NCBI RefSeq assembly: GCF_030445035.2 | Contig: NC_080688.1 | Coordinates: forward strand, 62,509,949-62,573,948 | Direction: 5' to 3' | DNA from: Dasypus novemcinctus | Lineage: Eukaryota > Chordata > Mammalia > Cingulata > Dasypodidae | DNA: 64,000 nt | In this document: positions 43,344 to 55,329 of the stretch, piece by piece | Layout: every line of letters starts with the position of its first letter | Position numbering within the stretch: the stretch's first letter is position 1 | Position numbers and translations under genes: made by a program | Notes under the pieces: model-generated | The model's database searches: none | Told to the model about the DNA's origin: nothing | The model's input: the letters and a program-made list of their open reading frames with translations, nothing else

Positions 43344-43560
43344 GGGGAGCAGATGTGGCTCAAGTGGTTGAGCACTTGCTTCCCACATGGGAGGTCCTGG
43401 ATTCAATCCCTGGTGCCTCCTAAAAACAAAAAGCAAAACAGCAAGCAAAGAAACAAACAAAAAACCAACTCAGGGGAGCCAGTGTGGCTCAGTGGTTGAG
43501 CACTGGCTTCCCAATTGAGCACTGGGTTCAATTCCCAACCCAGGTGCCTAAAAAAAAAAC
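43344..43560 (+). mobile_element. Dimeric DAS-type SINE inserted into a MIR
   Basis: The first unit starts ggggagcagatgtggctcaa, has a B-box region gattcaatccc and an A-rich C-containing stretch (43420-43465). The linker ctcaggggagcc at 43469-43480 leads into a second tRNA-like unit (agtgtggctcagtggttgag, gggttcaattccc) and a poly-A end at 43550-43559. The same two-unit order and linker recur at 46405-46620. The shared atcta at 43339-43343 and 43572-43576 may be part of a target-site duplication. Confidence 0.85.
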
Positions 43561-43563
43561 CTT

Positions 43564-43620
43564 TCCATTAAATCTAATAAGTGGCAGACCAGGACTCAAA
43601 TCCAGGCATTTGTCATCTAC
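43564..43620 (-). mobile_element. MIR SINE, right part
   Basis: Continues the split MIR: aataagtggcagaccagg, actcaaatccaggcatttg. Confidence 0.7.
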
Positions 43621-43624
43621 AGGT

Positions 43625-44685
43625 CTTTGCTTTTCCCACTTCTTGGGTATTCTGTGGAAAACAAGAAAAGAAGAAGGCTCTCTTTGTATCTGGCAGCAGC
43701 CTGTGGTTGCTTGTAGATACTCACGGGCTAATTGGAGAGTGATGCAAGATGGAGGCGTCCTCATGGGTTGGGCTGAGTCAGGACAGCCTGAGCTGGGTCT
43801 TGCTGGAGGAGGAAGAGGGGGAGGCCGAGAGGAAGGTGTTGTGGGCATGAGGACCTGATGAGCAGGCCGAAGCCCAGTGTGTGTGTATGTGTGCGTGTGC
43901 AAACTTAGAGCAGCAGAGGGCTAGCGTATTTATCATCTACCTCCTCGTCCCGCCCTGCACAGCCAGGCCTTGCACGTTCTCCAGAACCTGGCCTATCTCA
44001 CCGCCTGCCTCCACACCCACACTACCTCTCCAAGCAAGTCAGCTTCTCCCTGTCCTGTCCTTCCCACTCACACACAAGAGCCCGCCGGTGGTGGGTATGC
44101 AGGGAGCGGGGAGTCAGCTCAGACTTTGGGGGATCAATGGGAATCGGGTCAGGAAGAGGAAGGAGGTATATTCTGGAGGACACAGGTCAGGGAAGATGGG
44201 AATGAGCACAGCATGTCCCCAGCCAAGGATCTGGCCCACTGCAGAAAGGGGCATGGGGTCCGCTGAGGGGGTTGGGTATCCTGGCCCGGGCAGAGAGGGA
44301 GATGTGGGATGTCTTGCAGGCCACGGGAGCACTGCCGAGGAAACTCCATCCTAGTGATGACCCAGTGTTCTTGCTGGAGCCTCGGTCACCCAAGGAAGAT
44401 TTAGTGATGCTCTCTGGTTAAGGGAGAAGAACTTAAGGGAGATCAGACACTTCAGAAAGATTTCCAACCAGAAAGAGTTTAGCGTTCCCTTGGGAGACTG
44501 ATCAATAGGGTCTTTACGAGGGCTGGATGATGTCATGGGAATAAAGTCCCCACCCAGCACCTGGTACCCAGCAAGACAGCAGCTGTTAGTGTAATAATGA
44601 TCTTCTATGGGAAATGCCAGCTGAAATAATGATTCGGGGGGCCCCTCCAGTGGCTTAGATGAGCAGTGGTGTGTATGCTAGAGCT
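43625..44685. other. Intron, unique
   Basis: No exon recognised; a short GT run at 43878-43890. Confidence 0.4.
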
Positions 44686-44689
44686 GTTC

Positions 44690-44805
44690 CTCAGGGTTAG
44701 GCAGGTGTTATTCCCCAGTATTACACAAGGGTTGAAGAGGCCAACAACTTGCCCATGGTCATGGTCAGACAGCTAGAAAGTGGCAGGGGGCACCCGCCCA
44801 AGTCC
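44690..44805 (-). mobile_element. MIR SINE fragment
   Basis: ttattccccagtattacaca, aacttgcccatggtcatgg and acagctagaaagtggcagg form the complementary MIR core. Confidence 0.65.
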
Positions 44806-44811
44806 AGCCTG

Positions 44812-44885
44812 CCTTCCTTCCTTCCTTCCTCCCTTCCTCCCTCCCTCCCTCCCTCCCTTCCTCCCTCCCTTCCTTCCTTCCTTCC
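44812..44885. repeat. (CCTT)/(CCCT) pyrimidine microsatellite
   Basis: About 74 bp of ccttcctt and ccctccct units, all pyrimidine on the plus strand. It abuts the 3' end of the minus-strand LINE-1 and may have grown from its A-rich tail. Confidence 0.95.
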
Positions 44886-46404
44886 TGTTGTGGGTTTATA
44901 GAAAATCGTGTATGAAATACAGGATTCTCATTTTCACCACCTTATTATTAACTCCTTGCATTGGTGTGGTACATTGTTACAATTGATGAAAGCGCATTTT
45001 TATAATTGTACTATTAACTATAGTCCATGGTTTAACTTAGGGGTCACTGTTTGTATTGTACCATTCCATGGATTTTTCTAAATTTTTTTATTCTATAACA
45101 CATATATATCCTAAAATTTCCCCTTTTAACCGTATTCAAATATGTAATTCAGTGCTGTTAGTTATGTTCACAGTGTTGTGTTACCATCACCACCATTCAT
45201 AACCAAAACTCTTCCATCATCCCAACTAGAAAACTTTGTACAACTTAAATATTAACTCCATTTCCCTACCCCTAACATGTTTTCTGGTAACCTATATTCT
45301 AGATTCTGACTCTGAGTTTGCTGATTCTAATGATTTCATCAGTGAGCTCATACAATATTTGTCCTTTTGTTTCTGGCTTATTACACTCAATGTGAGGCCT
45401 TCAAGATTCATCGATGTTGTTACATGTATCAGAACCTCATTCCTTTTTACAGTTGAATAATATTCCACTGTGTGTACATATCACATTTTATTAATCCATT
45501 CATCAGTTGATACACACTTGGGTTGCTTCCATATTTTGGCAATTGTGAATAATGCCACTATGAAAATCAGTGTGCAAATATCTGTTTGAGTCCCTGCTTT
45601 CAATTCTTTGGGGTATATCCCTAGAAATAGGATTGCAGATCACACGATAGTTCTATACTTAAGTTTCTGAGAAACTGCCAAACTGTCTTCCACAGTGGCT
45701 GTACCATTTTACTTCCCACCAGCAATGAATGAATGTTCTTATTTCTCCACATCCTCTCCATCACTTGTAATTATCCTATTTTTTAATAGTAGCCATTCTA
45801 GTAGATATTAAATGGTATCTCATTGTGGTTTTGATTTGCATTTCTCTGATGACTACTGATGTTGAGCATCTTTTCATGTGCTTTTTGAATAGAAATGTCT
45901 ATTCAACTTCTTTGCCCATTTTAGATATTTGCTTTTTTGTTGTTGATTCATAGGATTTCATAATATATTCTGGATATTAAACCTTTATTGGATGTAATTT
46001 TACTTTCATGATAAAGTCTGTTAATGTACAAAAGTTTTAATTTTGATGATGTCCCATTCATCTATTTTTTTTCTTTTGTTGCTTGTGCTTCAGATGTAAA
46101 GTCTAAGAAACCAGATCCATTTTGAGTTGATTTTAGTATATGGCGAGAGATTTGGGTCTTTTGCATATGGAGATCCAGGTTTCCCAGTATCATTTGTTAA
46201 AGAGATTATTCTTTTCCAATTGAGTGGTCTTTGCCCTCTTGTCAAAAATCAGTTGGATAAAAATGTGAGCTATTTCTGAACTCTCAATTTAATTCCACAT
46301 CTATATACCTGTCCTTGTACCAGTACCATGCTGTTTTGAGTACTGTGTCTTTGTAATAAGCTTTAAGATTTGGAAGTGTGAGTTCTCTCACTTCATTCTT
46401 TTTT

Positions 46405-46620
46405 AAATTTTATGGTAACCAGGGCCGGGGAGTGAGACTGGGACATCAGAAGTGGGAAGCCAGCACTCAACCACTGAGTCACATTGGCTCCCCTGAGTAG
46501 GGTTTTTTGTTTGTTTGCTTGCTGTTTGTTTATTTTTTTAGGAGGCATTGGGGACAGAACCCGAGACCTCCCGTGTGGGAAGCAGGCACTCAGCCGCTAG
46601 AGCCACATTTGCTCCCCAAT
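46405..46620 (-). mobile_element. Dimeric DAS-type SINE inside the LINE-1
   Basis: Two tRNA-like units in reverse orientation: the first (46500-46620) with head ggggagcaaatgtggctcta, the second (46405-46497) with ggagccaatgtgactcagtg. They are joined by the complement of ctcaggggagcc (46486-46497). A 14-bp direct repeat ttcattctttttta at 46392-46405 and 46621-46634 brackets the whole pair, so it integrated as one unit into the LINE-1. Confidence 0.88.
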
Positions 46621-47277
46621 TTCATTCTTTTTTATCAAGATTGCTTTGACTACTTGGGGCCCCTTACCCTTCCATGTAAATTTGATGTTTGGTCTTTCCA
46701 TTTCTGCAAAGACAGTTGTAGGAATTTGATTGGGGTTGTGTTGGATCTGTAAGTTGCTTTGTGTATAATTGACATTTTAACGATATTTAGTCTTCCAATC
46801 CATGGATATGAAATGCTGTTCCAATTATTTACAACTTCTTTGATTTCTTTTAGCAGAGTTTTTTAGTTTTCTGTGTACAAGTCCTTTACATCCATAGTTA
46901 GATTTATTCCTAGATATTTGACTCTTTTGGTTGTTATTGTAAATAGAAGTTTTTCTTGATTTATTCTTGTGAATGTTCATTACCAGTATATAGAAACACT
47001 ACTAATTTTTGGCTGTTGATCTTGTACCCTGCCATGTTGAATTCATATATTAGCTATAGTAGCTTTGTTGTGGATTTTTCAGGGTTTTCTATTACTCTCT
47101 ATTTAGGACTGTGCCATCAGGAAATAGGAAAAGTTTCACTTCTTCCTTTCCAGTTTGAAAGTGTTTTATTTCTTTCTCTCTCTCTCTTTTCTTTTTTCTT
47201 TCTTTTTGTTTTGCCTCCATGCTTTGGCTAGAACTTCCAGAACAATGTTGAGTAACAGTGGTGACTTGTTCCTGATC

Positions 47278-47684
47278 TTAGAGGGAATCGTTCTGTCTTC
47301 CAACATTAAGTATGATGTTAGCTGTGGGTTTTCCATATATGCTATTTGCCATATTGAGGAAGTTTCCTTCTCTTCCTAATTCACTGATTCTTTCTTCTGC
47401 CACCTCCAATTGAAGGGAATTTTTCACTTCAGTGATTGTGGGCTTCAACTCCAGTAGTTCTGTTTTGTTCCTTTTTAAAATTTCTATCTCTTTATTGAGA
47501 TTCTCACATTGTCCATTCATTGTTTTCCTGATATCCTTTGGTTCTTTCTCTGTATTTTCCCTCATCTCCTTGAGCATATGAAGACCAATTTTTAAAAGTC
47601 TTCGGTCTTTTCTGGTATGTTCACAGTCTGGCCTTCTTCATTGATGTTTTCTGGATTTTTATCCTCTTTCTTTGGATGGGCCAT
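47278..47684 (-). pseudogene. LINE-1 ORF1 relic joined to ORF2 RT segment
   Basis: A start at 47684 (MAHPKKEDKNPEN...) meets a stop after about 30 codons; the frame then shifts and reopens at 47577. From there a Glu/Lys-rich coiled coil (residues 1-70, with ITEVKNSL and EERISELGRE, as in L1 ORF1p) runs directly into YGKPTANIILN, the L1 ORF2 reverse-transcriptase motif Y-x-KPTANIILN, at about 47320-47290. The junction near 47370-47390 is in frame. In an intact L1 these parts lie kilobases apart, so an internal deletion joined them, either in this copy or in its source. Non-functional relic. Confidence 0.8.
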
Positions 47685-47869
47685 CATCTATTGTTTGTCT
47701 TTCAATCTTTTGTTGCACACTGTACATTTTTAACTATGAGATTTATTCCCTGAGATGTCTATTTCTTAAGTTTGTAACCAGCTAGTTTTGTAAGATTTTC
47801 TTGAGTGCCAGGACCTGACAAAAACAAATTAATCAACGCAAAAAACACCTTTCACAGTCTTAGCAAATT

Positions 47870-50800
47870 GGCTTGTCATTGGCTGGTGCTCTTATTTAGG
47901 CTTCGCCCTTCTGTCAGGAGGGTCAGCTCAAGGTGAATGCAAAGTGCCTCCTTCCCTGTCTTTTCTGGGCCTGTGTCTTGTCCTGGGCCTGTGTCTTGTC
48001 CTTGGCCTTAGGAGTTCCCCTGATCACAGGAGTTTGAATGCCCCCTCGACCGCCCAGGAAACAGACCTTCTCCCTTCCCTGGGTAGCTCACTGCAAGCCA
48101 TAAAGCTGGGAAGCCTTTGTCCTGGATGTCCACCTCAATTGTTTCTTACAATTGTTTCTCAAGCCACTTTTGCCTGCAGGGAAAATTTGCGGTGGGGTGG
48201 GGTGAGGGCATGCCAGAGGGGAGTCTCCCCAGTCAGTCTTCCCAGCCAGAACAAGGCCAGGGAAACAAAGGGAGCTCCAGCCAGCTTGAAACTGCTCTGG
48301 GAGGGAATGAGGGAAGGGGCAGGAAGGATGCCAGAAGCTTTTTCCACCACTCTCCAAAGCTGTGCTTTCTTCACTAGGCACCTGCCCAGCAAATGCAATC
48401 CTTCAACCGTCCTCTGTAGCTCCAAGGAAGCACATGACTTTAAGTCTCCTCCACTGCCTTGGTCTGGTGTGGGTTGGAACAACGACCACCCTCAGAGCTG
48501 GGCCTCCTGCGATCCATTCCAAAGTAGCTAATTGACAGCCATGATCAGTGATTGTACTGTGCCTTTTGCCCTGCGCTGCATCTTGGGGAACTAGGTTTTA
48601 TGTCCCTTTGTACCAGCGAGCTGCACCAGGGCCAGACCCCACAGTTGCCTTCCCTGAGAGTGGGGGTAGTTGCCACATGGAGAGAGCAGTTACAGCCTCT
48701 TTCTCTGCTCTTCCCTGGATGCCACACAGCATTCTACTAGATTGCAGAGATTCAAAATAGTTGATCCAGACAGTTCCTGCCTGTTTAATACTTGTTCTGT
48801 TAGAGGGACTGAGTCCTGGAGCTTCGTCCCCTGCCATACTTCCACAGTTCCAACCCTAGGGCCCTTTCTGCTATACCATAGTATCCTGGCTATCCAGACA
48901 GACTTCTGGAGATGGGCCGGGGCACCCATCTGTTTGCTTGTCTACTTACATCCACCTATTTATTAAATACCAACTCACAATGAACCAGACCAGGCAACAT
49001 GCCATTTCCAAAAGCAGAGTCCTGGATGGGCCATGTCAGGAAGTGTCCTGAGGACAAGGAATAATTTCTCTTCTCCAAGAACTTTTAGGGGAGAAAAAAG
49101 GACAGGGACGTGCACCGCAGCGGGCAGAAGCTGGTCTGTCTGCTGGCCTCAGCGGTGCCAGTCCAGGGGCTCTTGAGAACCAACAGGTTTCGCGGTGGGT
49201 CCTTCAGAGGGTGTCGTCAGGGTGGGCAGCGTGGTTTTCTGGAGAGAGCCTAGTTCAGGAAGGTGGAACGCTAAGGGGCAGCGCTGTCTCTGCCCCTCCC
49301 TTGCTGCGCGCCCTTCCGCAGGCCACGTCCTTTCTTCCTGCCTCAGTTCTACTGTCTCTCAGCTGGAAAGAGTGAATCTGTCCCTGCTCACACCAGAGGC
49401 CCGTGCAAGGACCCAGAAAATATAGTGAAATGACAGACGGGAAAAAGTTCCCTGCAGTGTCAAGTGCGTCATCGTCACTTCCATCTTCCCCTAGGCGGGG
49501 CCACCTTATGCTCACTCCCAGCTCACCCCAAATTTCAGCTTGCTTTGAGCCTGGAAGAGAAGGACACCATATGTAGAACTGAAACCCATGTTACCATGGT
49601 AATGGGTGGGCATTCTGATTCCAAACCCTAGAGAGGTCTTAAGCGGGGCAGGGAGGGGCTGGCCTGAGGACAGGGGTCTTCCTGGGTGGGGCCAGTCCTA
49701 ACTCCTGTTAGGACTGGATGGAGGGAGCAGGGTCAGGGAGCCATACCTTCTCTTGTACACGTTTATTCCTTTTTAGAAAGAAAAATACAGCTCCAGCTCA
49801 GTAAAAAAAAAAAAAGAAAAAGCTATATTGACTTGGTATAAAATAATGAGATGGTTTTTACAAGTACACACAATCTTATCTCCCTTATGGGTTTAAAAGT
49901 CATACCTGTAAGATGTGGGGGCATTTTCAGGACTTGGAGTTGGCCTGGGTGGTACTGCAGGGACAGATGAGGGACATTGGATGCCTGCCATGGCCCACTG
50001 GGTGGACCGGGGGAGAGTGGCCGAATGTTTTATGCACACCTTTTAAGCTCTACATTTTGAGAAGGCGAATCCACGTTTCCATTAGCGCAAACCCACTGGA
50101 GCGCTGTTAAGCAAGGGCGGCACGTGTCCGGGAAGCCTCCTGCGGCACAGGAGGAATGAGGTTTCTCACTGCCGAGCCCCTCCACTTCTCCCCCCGGCCC
50201 CACCGCCTCCTAATGGCATGACTGAAGGAGGGGTCCCCTTACTCTAAAGCAGGACACTGCATGAGGCGTGTGCGCGTGTAGGAGGATGCGCCAAGAGAAG
50301 CCAAAGGGCGGGCTTAAGGCTCAAAAGGTAATAAACATGCAGGGCCCTTCTCTCACCCTTCTCGTTAGCACACCCTCCGCTGCCCCGTTCACTCAGCCCC
50401 ACCAGGGCGCCCCTCCTCCAGGGATCTCCAGGATTGGAACCTGATACAGAGGCTTTTGGGCCAGCGTGGCCAATGCCCAGCCTGTGGGGATGGCGATACC
50501 AGCTAAGGACTCGGGGCAGTTTGCACAGGCAGCTCCACAGAGGCGACCCCTTCTTCCTGAAGTCCCACGACCCGTGCAGGTGGCTGGTCTGCCAGGCAGA
50601 GGAGGGGAGGCCCAGAGAGGTGGGGGTCCGGTCTAGAGATGCCCAGCGCACAGTGGGCTCTCCCTCGACCTCTGACCCCCCAGCACCCCGCCGTGTCCTG
50701 GGTTTGAAGGCCTGGCCCGGGAGGATGCATCCTACAGAGCGAGCCGCGATGTGTCTCTCTGCGTTTGACCCAGTTGAAGGCAACATGGTAACAAGAGAAC

Positions 50801-52600
50801 ACCCAGGGCTGGGGAGGCTGAGGGCTCAACAGACCCAGCTGACACCCCAGATGAGAGCGGAGCAGGCCGCGGGAATGGTGTAACGGTGACCATTGCCGAC
50901 GTGTGCGTAAATAACCTTTTAACGTCATTCCAGGACTTGGTCCTCCCAGGACCTCTGAGCATGGGGCAGGGTTTGTCATTCGCTTTACACAAGGTGGCTC
51001 AGGCCCAGCCCGAGGGCAGCCGAGGGAGGCGGAGCTGGGGCTCGCACCCCTTCCAGCCCCCAGCCCCTGCCCTTTAGCTCTCCCGCAGCTGCCTGTTTTC
51101 CCAGAAGCAGATGGACAGTTGCTCCGACAAAGGGCCTGTGTGGTGGCTGGGCCGCGGTTCCCATGGCAAAGCTCAGGCCCTTCAGGTTTCTAATTACCCC
51201 TGGTGTTCCCCCCCACCCCCATCTGAGCCTGCCCACCCCGCCCACGGGCCCCACCCCTCGCCAAGGGTCCTCTTCTGAAGGCTCTCGAAGACAAGGAAAA
51301 CGGGCCCAGGCAGCTTGGCCATCACCGAGGACGCAGGGACCAGCCAGGCTTCTTTACGCCTTCCCCTGCTCTAATTCTTTGGCTTTTAAATGTAAAAAAA
51401 GAAAGCACTTAACCCTCTCTCTCACCTCTTTTCCAAACAAAATCTTCCCCAGAGGCCTTGTAAATAACCCCTACAAAAGCAGAAGGGCTCTGGCCAGAGG
51501 GAGGCCGGTACCCCCCACCCTGACCTTGGTTTCCCCAGAGACCCTTCCTGGGAGCATCTGTTCCCAGCTGGGCTTCTGCCCGCACTGGACGTGCCTGTCC
51601 TGGAGAGGGGACGACGTCACAGACAGTGGGTCATGGGTGAGAAGCGCGGGAGCCCACAGGCTGGCACTGCACTTCCTTCCCACCCCTCAGCCTTCGCCCA
51701 AATGTGGTCTGCAGCTCTCTCAGCCGCAGTAGCCCCCCAGGCCCTGCCAACACAAGTGGGGGGCAGGGGAGCAAAAGCTACAAACTTTCTTTACCTGGGG
51801 ATTCAGGATTTCTTATTGCAAACATCTCCCAGGTACTTACTTCACCAGACCTGGGGCAGCACGTGGCTGAAGGAATTTTCTGGGAAGAAGCCCTATGGGA
51901 GAGATGACTAGAACATGCAGTGTTTTGTCATGAAAGAGAGGCTAGCAGGTTGAGGGAAAAGCTTGTGTGAAGGCTGTATGAACCAAATGCGATGGGAGGA
52001 CAGAGAAAGGTGCAATTAATTTTGCTCAAAGGCAGAAGCCTGGGTGTTAGGCAGAGGCTTCAGGGAAGGTTTGGTGTTTGGCAGGGCCTTGTGGGATGAG
52101 GAGGAGTTTGATAAGCAGAGCAAGTTGTGAGAATAGGGAAGAGGGAGCCATGTGAGCCAATAATTGGATGGTATTTTTAGGGGTGTGATGCTCAATCCAC
52201 CATGTCTAGGACAAGGTGTACAAGACGGCAGGAGGTGATGGCCCCATCAGAGATGGTGGGACAGGGACTTGGCACAGTCAGGGCTGTGGGCCCAGGAGGA
52301 CTGCCAGGAAGTGGTGGGTCCCGCGCGAGGGAGGTGGTGCAGGAATGGAGAGGAGGGGCAGGTTCAAGAGACATTTGGGGAGAAGGTGAAGGGTCTTAAC
52401 AACTGACTGATGACGTGCGGCAGTTGAGAGAGGATGGCCCAGGGGTTTGCGTTTCACTAAAGCTCTGCCAGATTCTAGTGCAGACCCCACGATCCTCCAC
52501 AGGACCTCCGCACAATCACCACTTTGTATTAGAGCAGCAGGCTTGAGAGTAAGGGGTTCCACAGTGAGATAAGAACCGCATGCGTTCTGGGTGGCCCCAC
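47870..52600. other. Intron, unique
   Basis: Holds an 18-bp tandem duplication (unit ctgggcctgtgtcttgtc at 47965 and 47983) and an A-rich run at 49801-49821. CpG-containing GC-rich patches occur at 50150-50900 and 51000-51660, the latter with a GACGTCAC CRE-like word at 51613-51620. No exon or named repeat recognised. Confidence 0.4.
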
Positions 52601-52609
52601 ACAGTCCCA

Positions 52610-52690
52610 CAGAAGAGTTTCTCCTTTGCCCACACTACAGATGAGGAAACTGAGGCTGGGCGGCTCCTGCAGACCCCCCAGCAGTTAGGG
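52610..52690 (-). mobile_element. MIR SINE fragment
   Basis: tttgcccacactacagatga and ggaaactgaggctgggcgg are a short complementary MIR core. Confidence 0.6.
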
Positions 52691-52699
52691 TCAGGGCCA

Positions 52700-55285
52700 G
52701 GCAGAGAAACCAGCTTCCTGGGCTTCCAGCCTGGGGCATTTTCTCTAGAACATTCACCCTCTAATTTCCTCTGGGAGAGGGCCAGGTTGAGCAGCAGAGG
52801 ACTTTTGTGCCCCTTTCTCTATAAATCACCCAAACTGGGAAGACTTCAGGGAGCTTGGGGTGAAGCCCTATGCCTGCTGCTGCACTGCTAACTAAGACCC
52901 CCACTCCTCCCCCAGCACGGCTCAGCGGAGCAAGCAGCTGAAACTAAACATAGGTCGAATGGCCGTCACCCAGGGGGAGCCCCGTGGGGCTCACCTACTC
53001 CAAATTAGGAGTGGAATGGGGTGGGAGGGGGGCTCTGGGGGCAGCAGCTGGCATCTGGTCTCCAGGACACACGGGTTGCATGGGGGAGGCATGAAGGGAA
53101 GGCTTTGGGGCCTCATTGCCCTGCTGGGAGCCCCTAGTACCCTCCCCCCAGTTTTACCCTGTGATAAGAGAGGAGCCTGACGTGCTCTTCTTCTGTCAAG
53201 TCACTCCGTCTAGAAAAACCTTCTTTGCTCTCCTTTTGGGGTGTCTAATCCAGTTTTTAAGCTTGTTGTTTTCACCCACACTCACTTCAACAGACACAAA
53301 GTCCTCTACTTTAACTTGAAATTGAAAGAACAAATCGAGGTCATAGGACAAGTGCTGGTTCCTTTTCAGGGTTTATACCTCATCCCTCCGGATCCTGAGC
53401 GGCCCCCACTTGCACCCTGACTGCCTTTGCAGACGAGGAAATCAGCTCAGCGGGGTTAGTGACCTGATGTCACTCAGCAGCGTCTTGCCTCATCTCTTCT
53501 GACCCCCTTCCGCCAGGCCTCGTGGCAAAGTCCCTCCTTCAAGTTACCTTCAGCATTCTCCTCCCTGCCCTGGGCCTTCCCAGCCGGCGGTGGAGGTTTG
53601 GCCTCTGCAGAGGCTACCCCAGTTTAGCCGGTCACTCTGGGGGAGCTAGTGACCTGTCATACCCAAAGGAACCACAGCCGGGGAAGATTGGTTGGATGCA
53701 AGAGTCTGGTCCAGGGTCCCTTAAGAAGCCGTTAAGGCTGCTCTGAGACCTCGTGTTACTGTCCTCATAACTGCACAGGCGGCATGCGGGGGCTGCTCCT
53801 GCCACGGCTCTGCTTGGGGACCTCGATCGTGAGAGAGGTCACCCCTCCTCTGCTCCGAAATACCTCCTGAACCCTGGCCTCAAATCCTCCCCATCAGCTT
53901 TGCTCCCTGCAGCTTTCTAAAAACTGCTCCCCCTGCCCACCACCTCCTCCAGCAGGGGGTCTCTTGGCAGATACTTGAATTGTTCAGTCTCCCTCTGCAC
54001 CTCCTGGCCTCAGGGCCTCCGTTTCCTCCTTTACCACACGGGAGGGCTGCCTTTCAGCTCTGCAGGCTCCCAGGGAAGGGGAGGAGGGGGAGGCCCCTGA
54101 CGGGGAAGGAGGGGCGCACGAGGTCCTCGCCGTCACCTCCCTCGCCGAGGGTCAGCGCAAAGCTGGCTCCACGCTGCCCGGGCTGGGGCGCGTCCCCGTG
54201 CAGTGGGCAGCCGTGGCCCGAAGGAGACCCAAAGGCGGCCGGTGGAACCTCTGGGCAGTTTCACGAACCACAGCAGTAGGAACGGGAGTAGTAGCAGCGT
54301 GCCAGGCCCATGCCACCTCTGCTGGCGCTCTGTCCTTCTGAACCTATTGCCAAGGTGCTGTGGAGCCCAGTGGGGTGGGAGCTGGCACCGTGACCCTCCT
54401 CATGTTAGGATTCTGGGGCTCTGCGCCCAGCCTGCCTGCCCTGAGCTGGAAGCCGGCGAGTCTACTGCAAAGGCTCTGGCGGTGGCCCCACTAGCTAAGG
54501 CGAAAGGAGGGCTGGAAGGCGGACCGGGCGCCCGTCCTCCAGACCTCTTCACGCTCCCCCAGCGCAAGCAGTGGGGCGGAGAAAGAAGGAGAAGACCCCA
54601 GGGACCGTTAGGTTTTCTCTCTCAGATACAAACCGTGGGAGGGAGCCTCTTTAACTCCAGGGGAGGAACACGTGCCTTCCGTTCCCCGGCGCGCTGGCTG
54701 CACTGCGCACTGCCCGGCAGGCACTTCCCCGTGGAAGGAGAGAGGAGAGGAGGGTGCGAAGCTGCTCCGAAGTGGGAGGGGTTGCTGTCAGTGCCCCATG
54801 GGCTGGAAAGGAGGCCGGACGCGTCCTCAGTCATCTTTGGCCGAAGGCCTGTTTCCATGTAGACTTGCCATCCTGCCCTGGTCTCTGAGGAGCCAGGCAC
54901 CCCTTTCAGGCCACAGGGGCCGGCCCAGCCCCAGGAAACACTGCCCCGTGCTTCCCCGACTCTTCCTCCTTCCCGGGCCCTCTGTCTCCACAGCCACGGG
55001 CCCGCGCATGCCCCAGCGGCACGCAGGCTGCCCCTTGCCCAGTGCCCCTGCAGTTAGCTCCACCAGTGTGTGGTCCCTATCAGGCGCTCCTGTTTCCAGA
55101 GAGGCCTCCAAGAAAGGAAAAACATCCTTTCAGATCCTCAGGAACAAAATCCTAGCCGTGGAATTTCAGGCACCCCTAGTAAGGAGGTATTTTTAGAAAA
55201 GGGGCTTGTCCCTTGCTCACTGCACCAGGATTCCATGCAGAAACTAGTGAGCCTTCCCTTCCCTTATGCCTGGCCCAAAAGAGGA
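52700..55285. other. Intron, unique
   Basis: GC-rich at 54050-55100 with scattered CpGs. Weak MIR-like words near 53425-53475 and 54240-54360 were not strong enough to call. No exon recognised. Confidence 0.4.
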
Positions 55286-55291
55286 TATGAG

Positions 55292-55322
<31 letters not shown>
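55292..55322. repeat. Poly-A then (TA)n
   Basis: About 16 A followed by about 8 AT units; a simple low-complexity tract. Confidence 0.95.
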
Positions 55323-55329
55323 GCGCATC

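Larger units (their letters stand above)
44888..47865 (-). mobile_element. LINE-1 (HAL1-like structure), ~2.9 kb
   Basis: Read on the minus strand: a 5' leader (47685-47865), an ORF1 relic from 47684, an ORF2 C-terminal part to about 45780 and a 3' UTR to 44888. Plus-strand words such as ttgatttgcatttctctgatg (45832), taccagtaccatgctgttttg (46317), catttctgcaaagacag and ttacttcttcctttcc-like text are the familiar complement of L1 ORF2 and 3' UTR. Most of ORF2, including the endonuclease and much of the reverse transcriptase, is missing. Numerous stops and frameshifts show that it is inactive. A dimeric SINE is inserted at 46405-46620. Its 3' UTR is related to the one at 57585. Confidence 0.85.

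Noticed and set aside
43357-43397. tRNA gene
   Set aside because: A- and B-box-like sequences are present, but they belong to the SINE head, with a diverged cloverleaf and a following A-rich tail.
47278-47577. Functional small coiled-coil gene on the minus strand
   Set aside because: It is a LINE-1 ORF1 relic with an upstream stop and frameshift, joined to ORF2 sequence.
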